A DNA stretch of 64,000 nt from Mycolicibacterium sp. S2-37 (GTDB lineage: Bacteria; Actinomycetota; Actinomycetes; Mycobacteriales; Mycobacteriaceae): contig NZ_JAFEVR010000012.1 of the NCBI RefSeq assembly GCF_017352375.1, forward strand, positions 186,001-250,000, written 5' to 3'. The notes beneath the pieces are model-generated. The model was not told where the DNA came from, did not search any database, and saw nothing but the letters and a program-made list of their open reading frames with translations. Shown here in pieces: positions 26,719-34,799 of the stretch. The position numbers and the translations under genes are program-made. Within the stretch, counting starts at the first letter, position 1; the number at the start of each line of letters is the position of its first letter.

Positions 26719-27548
26719 CCACGGCCGAGACAACGTTTGCCACCGAGCAGATCTCACCGCGCATCGGGACGAGAATCCTGGCCGACAAGGCCGCCCTGCT
26801 GTCCGGTGATCACGCCGGCGAGATCCGCGAACTGCTCGAACAGCGCGGTGTTCTGGTCTTTCCACAGATCGGGTTCACCGACGACGAGCAGGTCGCGTTC
26901 ACCGAAACCCTGGGCACGCTGGCCACCGAGCGCAAGGGCGAGAAGCTCTACAACGTCACCCTCGACACCAAGGTCAACAAGCAGGCGGACTATCTGAAAG
27001 GGTCGCTGTACTGGCACCTCGACGGCACCATGAACGAGGTCCCGATCCTGGCCTCGTTGCTGTCGAGCAAGGTGCTGCCGAGCAACGGCGGCGGTGACAC
27101 CGAGTTCTGCAACACCTATGCCGCCTACGACGACCTGTCCGCCGAGGACAAGCAGGCCTACGAGGAGCTGCGCGTGGTGCATTCCACGTGGACCACCCTG
27201 CTGTACTACGAGCCCGAACCGAAACTCGAGACCCTGCAGGCCATGATGGCGATCGGTGAGCGCGAACTGCCGCTGGTATGGCGACACCGGTCGGGCCGCA
27301 AATCGCTGGTCCTGGGCTGCACCGCCGGACACGTCGTGGGAATGGACCGCGCGCAGAGCACCGAACTGCTGGTTCGCCTGCGCGAGTGGGCCACCCAACC
27401 GCAGTTCGTCTACCGCCACCGGTGGTCGGTCGGCGACCTCGTCGTGTGGGACAACACCGGAACCATGCACCGCGCCCGGCCGTACGACCCGGATTCCGGC
27501 CGGTTGCTGAACCGGACGAAACTCGCCGGTGAGGAATCGTTCGCTTGA
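26715..27548 (+). CDS. TauD/TfdA-type Fe(II)/2-oxoglutarate dioxygenase
   Basis: 277-aa dioxygenase expected to hydroxylate an unactivated C-H bond or cleave an ether, consuming 2-oxoglutarate and O2. The iron facial triad is visible: H101-x-D103 in WHLDGT and the distal histidine near H252 in TMHRARPY. The 2OG-binding arginine follows in LLNRTKL. The ATG at 26715 overlaps the BVMO stop, and its own stop overlaps the next SDR start (TTG), so it is embedded in the operon. Hydroxylation alpha to a carboxylate or acyl-CoA is one option, given the ThDP lyase further down; this is inference. Confidence 0.85.
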   Translation: MTTAETTFATEQISPRIGTRILADKAALLSGDHAGEIRELLEQRGVLVFPQIGFTDDEQVAFTETLGTLATERKGEKLYNVTLDTKVNKQADYLKGSLYWHLDGTMNEVPILASLLSSKVLPSNGGGDTEFCNTYAAYDDLSAEDKQAYEELRVVHSTWTTLLYYEPEPKLETLQAMMAIGERELPLVWRHRSGRKSLVLGCTAGHVVGMDRAQSTELLVRLREWATQPQFVYRHRWSVGDLVVWDNTGTMHRARPYDPDSGRLLNRTKLAGEESFA

Positions 27549-28477
27549 GCGAGAACGGTATTCGCTACGACGAACGCGTCGCGGTCGTCACCGGTGGCGG
27601 CCGAGGCCTGGGCCGCGCCTACGCACTGCTGCTGGCCTCTCGTGGCGCGAAGGTCGTGGTCAACGATCTCGGCGGAGACCTCACCGGTGCCGGGGCCGAC
27701 GACGGCCCTGCCCATGACGTGGTGCGCGAAATCCGCGCCGCGGGCGGGGACGCCGTCGCGAACACCGATTCGGTCAGCACACCCGAGGGTGGCCGCGCGA
27801 TCATCTCGTCGGCGCACGACCGGTACGGACGTATCGACATCCTCATCCACAACGCAGGCAACGTCCGGCGAGCAGCGCTGCGCGACATCAGCTACGCGGA
27901 TTTCGACGCGGTGGTCGATGTGCACCTGCGCGGTGCGTTCCATGTCGTGCGACCGGCGTTCCCCACGATGTGCGACGCGGGATACGGGCGGATCGTGCTG
28001 ACCTCGTCGATCGGTGGCCTCTACGGCAACCACGACGTCGTCAACTACGCCGTCGCCAAGGCCGGCGTGATCGGCCTGTCCAACGTCGCTGCGATCGAGG
28101 GCGCGGCACACGGCGTAAAGAGCAACGTCATCGTGCCGGCCGCCGTCACCCGGATGGCCGAGGGCATCGACACCTCGGCCTATCCACCGATGGGCCCGGA
28201 GCTGGTCGCGCCGACCGTGGGCTGGTTGGCACACGAAAGCTGTTCGGTCACCGGGGAGATGTTCGTGGCGCTGGCCGGACGGGTGGCGCGCGCCGCGATC
28301 GCCGAGAGCCCGGGGGTGTACCGGCCGGAATGGACCATCGACGAGGTCGGCGAACAGCTGGCCGGCATCCGCGACCTGTCGCAACCCGTGGTGTTCGACG
28401 TGGTGCCCGACGGGCACACCGACCACATCCGGTACAGCTTCGCCAAGGCCACCGAACGGGGGGCACTGCATGGCTAG
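27545..28477 (+). CDS. SDR family 3-hydroxyacyl-CoA dehydrogenase-like protein
   Basis: 310-aa SDR with the MFE-2-type opening DERVAVVTGGGRGLGRAYALLLASRGAKVVVNDLGG, a hallmark of peroxisomal-type multifunctional hydroxyacyl-CoA dehydrogenases. NAG, the SSIGG serine and YAVAKAG follow. The extra C-terminal about 50 residues exceed a minimal SDR. It likely performs the 3-hydroxyacyl-CoA oxidation step of a beta-oxidation round on a bulky substrate. The TTG start is accepted because it overlaps the upstream stop by 4 nt and gives the expected N-terminus. The stop overlaps the CaiB start by 8 nt. Confidence 0.8.
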   Translation: MSENGIRYDERVAVVTGGGRGLGRAYALLLASRGAKVVVNDLGGDLTGAGADDGPAHDVVREIRAAGGDAVANTDSVSTPEGGRAIISSAHDRYGRIDILIHNAGNVRRAALRDISYADFDAVVDVHLRGAFHVVRPAFPTMCDAGYGRIVLTSSIGGLYGNHDVVNYAVAKAGVIGLSNVAAIEGAAHGVKSNVIVPAAVTRMAEGIDTSAYPPMGPELVAPTVGWLAHESCSVTGEMFVALAGRVARAAIAESPGVYRPEWTIDEVGEQLAGIRDLSQPVVFDVVPDGHTDHIRYSFAKATERGALHG

Positions 28478-29633
28478 CGTGGACGGGCCGCTGGGCGGCA
28501 TCCGGGTGGTCGACCTGACCGCAATGGTGATGGGACCGTACTGCACCCAGATCATGGCCGACATGGGCGCCGACGTCGTCAAGATCGAGCCGCCGGAAGG
28601 GGACAACACCCGCTACATCTCGGTCGGTCCGGTGTCGGGGATGAGCGGCGTATTCGTCAACGTGAACCGCGGAAAGCGCAGCGTCGTGCTGGATCTGCGC
28701 TCCGAGAGCGGCAGCGCCGCGTTGCGCGCGCTGATCGAACAGGCCGACGTGTTCATCCATTCGATGCGGGCGAAGGCCGTGGCGAAGCTGGGCTTCGGCT
28801 ACGACGACGTCGTGGCGATCAACCCCAACATCGTCTACACCAACTGCTACGGCTACGGACGCCGTGGGCCGGACCGGGATCTGCCCGCCTACGACGACAC
28901 CATCCAGGCCGCGTGCGGGCTGCCTGCCGTCCAGGAACAGCTCACCGGCGAGGCCAACTACGTGGGCACCATCATGGCCGACAAGGTCGCCGGTCTGACC
29001 GCCCTCTACGCCACGATGATGGCGCTCTTCCACCGGGAACGGACGGGGGAGGGGCAAGAGGTGGAGGTGAGCATGTTCGAGACGATGGCCTCGTTCATGC
29101 TAGTCGAACATGCCAACGGCGCCATGTTCGACCCTCCGCTCGGCCCCGCGGTGTATCCACGAACGGTGGCCCCGAACCGCAAACCGTATGCGACCAAGGA
29201 CGGCTACATCGCTGCGCTGATCTACAACGACAAGCACTGGAGGGCGTTCATCAACGCCGTTGCGCCGGTGTGGAACACAGACGGATACGCGACGCTCGAG
29301 AGCCGGGCCAAGCAGATCGACACGGTCTACGGTCTGGTCGCCGAGACACTCAAGGAGCGCACCACCGCGGAGTGGCTGGCGCTGTTCCGCGAGCTGGAGA
29401 TTCCCGCGGCGCCCATCTCGACACCGGACGACCTCTTCGACCACCCCCATCTGGATGCGGTGGGTCTGTTCGAGACGGTTCAGACCCAGCACGGTCCGGT
29501 GCGTTTCCCCGGCGTGCCGACGTGGTTCTCGCGCACGCCGGGCCGGGTCAGGGGCGGCGCGCCGGAGCTGGGCGCCGACACGTCCGCGGTGCTCGCGGAG
29601 CTCGGACTGGTCGACACGGCGGAGTTGGGATGA
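28470..29633 (+). CDS. CaiB/BaiF family (class III) CoA-transferase
   Basis: 387-aa CoA-transferase. The family opening VVDLTAMVMGPYCTQIMADMGADVVKIEPP is clear, along with NRGKRSVVLDLRS and the active-site aspartate segment DLPAYDDTIQAACGL. It would move CoA between carboxylates, activating a pathway acid without ATP. Some members act on formyl-CoA, steroid acids (BaiF) or alpha-methylacyl-CoA (racemases of the same fold). The overlap with the upstream SDR and downstream acyl-CoA dehydrogenase (4 nt) places it firmly in the operon. Racemase versus transferase cannot be decided here. Confidence 0.85.
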   Translation: MASVDGPLGGIRVVDLTAMVMGPYCTQIMADMGADVVKIEPPEGDNTRYISVGPVSGMSGVFVNVNRGKRSVVLDLRSESGSAALRALIEQADVFIHSMRAKAVAKLGFGYDDVVAINPNIVYTNCYGYGRRGPDRDLPAYDDTIQAACGLPAVQEQLTGEANYVGTIMADKVAGLTALYATMMALFHRERTGEGQEVEVSMFETMASFMLVEHANGAMFDPPLGPAVYPRTVAPNRKPYATKDGYIAALIYNDKHWRAFINAVAPVWNTDGYATLESRAKQIDTVYGLVAETLKERTTAEWLALFRELEIPAAPISTPDDLFDHPHLDAVGLFETVQTQHGPVRFPGVPTWFSRTPGRVRGGAPELGADTSAVLAELGLVDTAELG

Positions 29634-30787
29634 GCATGGACTTCGATCTCGGCCCGCGAGCCGAGGCGCTGCGCGGCGACTTGCGTGACCTCGTCAAAGA
29701 GCATGTGCCCGAGCACTTCCTGGGCGCCTTCACCGACGACCCCGCCGATCTGGCGACCGCCCAGCAGTTCTGCCGCTTACTCGCCGAGCAGGAGCTGCTG
29801 TGTCTGGCGTGGCCGACGGAGTTCGGCGGCGGCGGTGCGTCGGTGTGGGAACAGACGGTGGTGCGTGAGGAGATGTGGGCTCATCACGAGCCGCGCGGCG
29901 CACAGTACATGGGCGTCAACTGGGTCGGGCCGATCATCATGCGACACGGCACCGAAGACCAGCAGCGCCGGCACCTCCCGCCGATCGCCCGCGGCGAGGT
30001 GATCTGGTGCCAGGGGTTCTCCGAGCCCGAGGCCGGCTCCGACCTGGCGTCGCTGCGGACCACCGCGCGGCGGGACGGAGACGGCTGGCTGGTCAGCGGT
30101 CAGAAGATCTGGACGTCCTACGCGACGATGGCGCAGTGGTGCTTCCTGCTGGCTCGGACCTCCCGCGGTGAGCGCAAACAGCAGGGCCTGACCATCTTCC
30201 TTGTCCCGATGGATGATCCGGCGATCCAGGTGCGACCCATCCGCACGATGCTGGGGCCGCATCACCTCAACGAGGTGTTCTTCGATGATCTGCGGGTCAC
30301 CGAGGTCGACGTTCTCGGCACCGTCGACTCGGGGTGGTCGATCGTGCAGGATGTGATGGCCTTCGAGCGCGTCGGTATCGCCCGCTACGCCCGCTGCGAA
30401 CGACTGCTGCTGGCCGCGCCCACCGTGCTCGGCGACCGCTGGTCCGATCTGCCCGCGGAACTCCGGGGCCGGTGGGTGCGCATGCTCACCCACTGCCGTC
30501 GGGCCCGGTTGCTCGCCTACCGGGTGGTGTCGCTGCAGAGCAGTGGACGCATCCAGCCCGGTGACGCCGCCGCGTACCGGATCGCGGTCACCAAACTGGA
30601 CCAGGACAGCGCGGAGGTGTTGTCCGACATCGCCGCGGAGGTGTCGCACGACGACGCGCGGGCGCAGTGGTTCCTCGGCGAGGTCGAGGACCACTGGCGC
30701 TACTCCCAGGCGTCGACGGTGTCCTCGGGCAGCATCGAGATGCAGCGCATCCTGCTGTCACGGGCGTTGCTGGCGGCGGCGAAATGA
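29630..30787 (+). CDS. Acyl-CoA dehydrogenase, full-length subunit of pair 1
   Basis: 385-aa FadE-type flavoenzyme introducing a 2,3 double bond in an acyl-CoA. Conserved ACAD segments: WCQGFSEPEAGSDLASLRTTA, GQKIWTSYA, and the C-terminal SSGSIEMQRILLSRALL region. The ATG at 29630 gives MSMDFDLGPRAEALR and overlaps the CaiB stop; a longer upstream frame inside caiB is spurious. It is immediately followed by a shorter ACAD (overlap 4 nt). Such large/small pairs form alpha2beta2 enzymes in actinobacterial steroid-side-chain oxidation, so a heteromeric enzyme is likely. Confidence 0.85.
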   Translation: MSMDFDLGPRAEALRGDLRDLVKEHVPEHFLGAFTDDPADLATAQQFCRLLAEQELLCLAWPTEFGGGGASVWEQTVVREEMWAHHEPRGAQYMGVNWVGPIIMRHGTEDQQRRHLPPIARGEVIWCQGFSEPEAGSDLASLRTTARRDGDGWLVSGQKIWTSYATMAQWCFLLARTSRGERKQQGLTIFLVPMDDPAIQVRPIRTMLGPHHLNEVFFDDLRVTEVDVLGTVDSGWSIVQDVMAFERVGIARYARCERLLLAAPTVLGDRWSDLPAELRGRWVRMLTHCRRARLLAYRVVSLQSSGRIQPGDAAAYRIAVTKLDQDSAEVLSDIAAEVSHDDARAQWFLGEVEDHWRYSQASTVSSGSIEMQRILLSRALLAAAK

Positions 30788-31722
30788 CGGGTCCGGTCTT
30801 CGATCTGAGCGATGACGCCCGCGAGTTCGGTCGCGCGGCGCTGCGGGCCCTGGATGCGGCGGGCGGTGACCTGCTGGTACAGCAGGCCGAGGCCAAGCCC
30901 GCCGAGCGGGAGGCGTTGGTCGGCCCGGTACTGGCCGGGTTGGGCGCATGGGATCTCGATGTGCGCAGCGACGCCGACGAACTGGAGGCCGCCGCGGCGC
31001 TGTGCCGCAGCGCCGGGTATTGGGCGGCACCGTACCCGGTCGCCGAGCGCCTGGCCCGCCCGGCCGAACTGGCGGCCGACGGTCTCGTCGTGGTCGGCGC
31101 CCACCGTCCGTCGGGAGCACTCGCAGGCCTGGAGGGGCGTTGGGCGGCAGTCGGTCTCGACGGCCGGCGCAGCATCGTGACCGGACAGGGCGCGCCCGGC
31201 CCGGCGTTCGTCACGGAACTGGAGTTGTCGGTGCTCGACGATGCGGGTGCCGCCGATCTCGCGCTGGGCATCGTGCTGCCCTGCTGGACGCTGCTGGGCA
31301 TGCTCGACCGCGCGCTCGAACTCACCGTCGCGCACATCAGCCTGCGCAAACAATTCGGGCAGACGCTGTCGTCGTTCCAGGGGGTGCAGTTCCAGCTCAC
31401 CGACGCCGAGGTCGAGCGCAGCGGCGTCGACATCCTGGCCAAGTACGCCCTGTGGAGTATCGCGCAGGGCAGGGCAGACGCGCTCGATGATGCTCTCGCG
31501 CTGCGCATGTCGGCGCTGGAGGCGGCCGGAGTGGTCTTCCGGGTGTGCCATCAGCTCCACGGCGCCGTGGGTTTCTGCGACGAGACGACGCTGTCGTGGC
31601 TGTCGCGGTACAGCCAGCCGCTGCGCCGCCTGCCGGCGGGCCTGTCCGCCACCCGCGACCGGCTGACGACCCGGGTCGGCGGTCGCGGTCTCGCGGGTCT
31701 CTACAGTGAGGACGCCAGGTGA
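30784..31722 (+). CDS. Acyl-CoA dehydrogenase-like small subunit of pair 1
   Basis: 312-aa divergent ACAD, shorter than the usual about 380. The N-terminal and middle domains are compressed, and the SEPxxGSD substrate/FAD segment is not recognisable. The C-terminal helical domain keeps ISLRKQFGQTLSSFQGVQFQLTD and HQLHGAVGFCDE. This is the pattern of the partner chain in heteromeric actinobacterial FadE enzymes, where one chain contributes part of the FAD site. Overlaps of 4 nt on both sides tie it to its partner and the next gene. Confidence 0.8.
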   Translation: MTGPVFDLSDDAREFGRAALRALDAAGGDLLVQQAEAKPAEREALVGPVLAGLGAWDLDVRSDADELEAAAALCRSAGYWAAPYPVAERLARPAELAADGLVVVGAHRPSGALAGLEGRWAAVGLDGRRSIVTGQGAPGPAFVTELELSVLDDAGAADLALGIVLPCWTLLGMLDRALELTVAHISLRKQFGQTLSSFQGVQFQLTDAEVERSGVDILAKYALWSIAQGRADALDDALALRMSALEAAGVVFRVCHQLHGAVGFCDETTLSWLSRYSQPLRRLPAGLSATRDRLTTRVGGRGLAGLYSEDAR

Positions 31723-32660
31723 AGGTGCTGGTGATCGGGACCGGGTTCGGCAGGTACGCCGCCGCTCCGGCCTACCGGGAGATCGGTCTCGACGTCGAGA
31801 TCGTCAGCCCGCGCGACGAGGCGGCGGTGCTGCAGGCCCTGGACGCCGGCGTCGACCTGGTGTCGGTGCACTCGCCGCCGTTCATGCATGTGGACCATGT
31901 CGGCGCCGCCATCGCGCGCGGCATCCCGGTGTTGTGTGACAAGCCGTTCGGGCGCAACGGCGCCGAAGCCGAATCGATGCGGAGCAGCGCCGAGGCCGCC
32001 GGTGTACAGCACTTCCTCAACTTCGAATTCCGGTTGCGCCCGTCGTGGGCCGAGGTGAAACGGCTGACCGACGAGGGCGCCGTCGGCACGCCCACCCACC
32101 TGCACTGGAGCTGGTTCGGCAACGGGCTGCGCGGTCGCCGGTACGGCTGGATCAACGATCGGGAATCCGGCGGCGGCTGGATCGGCGCCTACGGTTCGCA
32201 TCTGATCGACTACACGCGTTGGCTGTTCGGCAGCGAGGTCGCCGAGTGCGGTGGCATGACCCGGATCGAAGACCCGCAGCACCCGGACCGCGACGGCGTC
32301 TTGCACACCGCCACGGCCGAGGACGCCTACACCGCATGGTTCCGGTTGCAGAACGGCGCCACCGCCTCGCACGACACGGGATTCGCCGCGGCAGTTCCCA
32401 CCTCGCCGCGGGCGATCGTGATGGGCGATGCGGGTTCTCTGGAACTGATCGCCGACACCAGGCTGGTGATCACGCGCTCCGGCCAGGACCCGGAGACCGT
32501 CGAGTTCGAATCGCCCCCACCCCGGGCGCCCGACCCCGCGGTGAGCGGCCATCTGCGGGCGGTCGTCGACGCGGTGCGCTCCGGAACTCAGATCACCCCC
32601 TCCTTCGACGACGGTGTGGCCGTCGCGAAGGTGATGGACCGCCTGCGGGGGAACTCATGA
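31719..32660 (+). CDS. Gfo/Idh/MocA family oxidoreductase
   Basis: 313-aa NAD(P)-dependent dehydrogenase. It has an N-terminal Rossmann motif VLVIGTGFGRYAA, the CDKPFGRNGAEA motif (EKP-like, with CDKP), then a C-terminal alpha/beta domain containing GGGWIGAYGSHLID. The family oxidises sugars, inositols and other hydroxyl compounds. Its placement between the two acyl-CoA dehydrogenase pairs is unusual and may reflect handling of a hydroxyl or glycoside-like group. GTG start overlapping the previous stop (4 nt); ends with a 4-nt overlap into the next ACAD. Confidence 0.8.
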   Translation: MKVLVIGTGFGRYAAAPAYREIGLDVEIVSPRDEAAVLQALDAGVDLVSVHSPPFMHVDHVGAAIARGIPVLCDKPFGRNGAEAESMRSSAEAAGVQHFLNFEFRLRPSWAEVKRLTDEGAVGTPTHLHWSWFGNGLRGRRYGWINDRESGGGWIGAYGSHLIDYTRWLFGSEVAECGGMTRIEDPQHPDRDGVLHTATAEDAYTAWFRLQNGATASHDTGFAAAVPTSPRAIVMGDAGSLELIADTRLVITRSGQDPETVEFESPPPRAPDPAVSGHLRAVVDAVRSGTQITPSFDDGVAVAKVMDRLRGNS

Positions 32661-33817
32661 CGGCGACGGATCTCGACGGGTTCCGCGCGGACGTGCGGGC
32701 GTGGTGCGCCGACCACATCCCGCCGCACTGGCGACGGGACCAGACCGGCGTCGGCGACGACGAGTTCGTGCGCTTCCAGAAGGAGTGGTTTGCCGAACTG
32801 CACCGGGCGGGCTATGCGGTCCCGCACTGGCCCCGCGAGTGGGGCGGCGGCATGTCGGTCGCCGAACAGATCGTGCTGTATCAGGAACTGGCCGCGCACG
32901 ACGCGCCACGGCTGGTGCTGGCGTTCGTCGGCATCCACCACGCCGCATCGACCCTGCTGGTGGCGGGCACCGATGAACAGCGACGCCGCCACCTCCCTGC
33001 GATCGCCGACGGCGAGATCTGGGTGCAGGGCTTCTCCGAACCCGAAGCGGGCTCGGACCTGGCGAGCCTGCGCACGACCGCACGGCGTGACGGCGACACC
33101 TTCGTCGTCAACGGCCAGAAGCTCTGGGCCAGTGGGGGACTGCACGCGGACTGGTGTCTGCTGCTGGCCCGCACCGACTCCGACGCGCCGAAGCGGAAAG
33201 GCATCTCGTACTTCCTGCTGGACATGACGACTCCCGGCGTGGAGGTGCGCCCGATCCGCAACGCCATCGGCGACTCACACTTCTGCGAGATCTTCCTCAA
33301 CGACGTGCGTATCCCCGAGCAGAATCTGGTCGGCGCGGAGAACGCGGGCTGGCAGGTGGCCCAGGCGACGCTGGGCGCTGAGCGCGGCATGACGATGCTC
33401 GAACTCGCCGAGCGCCTCGGCAACGCCGGCTTCCGCAGACTGGTCGACGCCAGCCCCGTCACCGACCCCATCGTCGCCGACCGGCTCGCCCGGTTCGAGA
33501 CAGAGATCACCGGGCTGCGAGGGCTGTGCCGGAAGGTGGTGGAAGGCAACGACACCACTCCGGCCGACGCGTCGATCGTCAAGCTCTACTACAGCGAACT
33601 GCTGCAACGGATCACCGACTTCGGTGCCGAGATCGGTGGACTCGCCGCACAGACCGAGACCGCCAGGCCGATGTCGAGCAGCTGGGAGTCCGGCTCGTGG
33701 GTGCTGGACTTCATCGGATCCTGGGAGTGGACCATCCCGGGCGGATCCAGCGAGATCCAGCGCACCATCATCGGCGAGCGCGGCCTCGGGCTGCCGCGGG
33801 AACCGAGCGGTGTGTGA
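32657..33817 (+). CDS. Acyl-CoA dehydrogenase, full-length subunit of pair 2
   Basis: 386-aa FadE-type enzyme. Seen: WVQGFSEPEAGSDLASLRTTA (FAD/substrate site), GQKLWASGGLHADW, RNAIGDSHFCEIFLNDVRIPEQNLVG, and a C-terminal PGGSSEIQRTIIGERGLGLP typical of acyl-CoA dehydrogenases. The ATG at 32657 overlaps the Gfo/Idh stop. A 1-nt overlap (TGATG) joins it to a shorter ACAD. It is similar to, but clearly not a duplicate of, the first pair, so the operon may perform two distinct dehydrogenations. Confidence 0.86.
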   Translation: MTATDLDGFRADVRAWCADHIPPHWRRDQTGVGDDEFVRFQKEWFAELHRAGYAVPHWPREWGGGMSVAEQIVLYQELAAHDAPRLVLAFVGIHHAASTLLVAGTDEQRRRHLPAIADGEIWVQGFSEPEAGSDLASLRTTARRDGDTFVVNGQKLWASGGLHADWCLLLARTDSDAPKRKGISYFLLDMTTPGVEVRPIRNAIGDSHFCEIFLNDVRIPEQNLVGAENAGWQVAQATLGAERGMTMLELAERLGNAGFRRLVDASPVTDPIVADRLARFETEITGLRGLCRKVVEGNDTTPADASIVKLYYSELLQRITDFGAEIGGLAAQTETARPMSSSWESGSWVLDFIGSWEWTIPGGSSEIQRTIIGERGLGLPREPSGV

Positions 33818-34797
33818 TGGCCGAGCAGAGCGCGGATTTCGCGGAGTTCCACGATGAGCTGCGATCGGTCGCCGGTGACGTCCTCGCCAAGGACGCCACC
33901 GCGGACTGGTCCGCGCTCGTCGACACCGGCTGGGTCGGCCTGGAAGTGCCGGAGGAGTTCGGGGGAGCGGGTGCCACCTTCGCCGAGGTGGCGGTCATCT
34001 GCGAGGAGATCGGACGGGCGGCGGCCTCGAACAGTTATCTGGGCAGCGCCGTCCTGGCCGTCGGAGCACTGAACGCGTTGCAGCCCAGCTCGACTCGCGA
34101 TCGTCTGCTCGCCGCGGTGGCATCGGGCGCGCAGCGGATCGCGGTCGCACTGGAATCCCTGGACTTCGTCCCCGACGCCGACGGGGCCGATCTACTGCTG
34201 GTCGTCGCCGATGGCGCCGTCGCGGTGGTGGATGCGGCGGCCACACCCGTGCCGGTTGTCGACGAGACTCGCAGACTCGCCACCGTGTCGCCGCGCAGCG
34301 AGGACCGATCGGAGCTGCTGCGGTTCGCCGGTGATGCCGACCGTGCCGTCCGGCGCCTGCATGAGCGCGCCGCCGTCGCGATCGCCTGCGACAGCCTCGG
34401 TCTGGCCCAGGCGATGCTCACCGCCACCGTGTCGTACGCGAAGGTTCGCCGGCAGTTCGGCAGGCCCATCGGATCGTTCCAGGCCGTCAAACACGCCTGC
34501 GCGGACATGCTGGTCGACGTCACGGTGTCGCGTCAACTGATCGCCGACGCCGTCGCAGCGGTGGTGCACGGATCTCCCGACAGCGAGGTGGCAGCGGCGA
34601 TGGCCAAGTCGCACGCCTGCGACACCGCGGTCCGGGTCACCGGCAAGGCCATGCAACTGCACGGGGGCATCGGCTACACGTGGGAAGCCGGCGTACACGT
34701 CTATCTCAAGCGCGCCGCCCTCAACCGTTCGCTGTTCGGTTCCTCTGCGGCACACCGCAGCAGACTCGCCGCCCGTTACCAAACGAAAAGGAAATGA
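33817..34797 (+). CDS. Acyl-CoA dehydrogenase-like small subunit of pair 2
   Basis: 326-aa divergent ACAD. The N-terminal helical domain is present (WVGLEVPEEFGGAGATFAEVAVICEEIGRAAASN), the middle beta domain is short, and the C-terminal domain keeps YAKVRRQFGRPIGSFQAVKHACADM and KAMQLHGGIGYTWE. It pairs by position with the preceding gene. The ATG is at 33817 (TGATG coupling). Its stop overlaps an ATG of the ThDP enzyme gene. Confidence 0.82.
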   Translation: MAEQSADFAEFHDELRSVAGDVLAKDATADWSALVDTGWVGLEVPEEFGGAGATFAEVAVICEEIGRAAASNSYLGSAVLAVGALNALQPSSTRDRLLAAVASGAQRIAVALESLDFVPDADGADLLLVVADGAVAVVDAAATPVPVVDETRRLATVSPRSEDRSELLRFAGDADRAVRRLHERAAVAIACDSLGLAQAMLTATVSYAKVRRQFGRPIGSFQAVKHACADMLVDVTVSRQLIADAVAAVVHGSPDSEVAAAMAKSHACDTAVRVTGKAMQLHGGIGYTWEAGVHVYLKRAALNRSLFGSSAAHRSRLAARYQTKRK

Positions 34798-34799
34798 CC

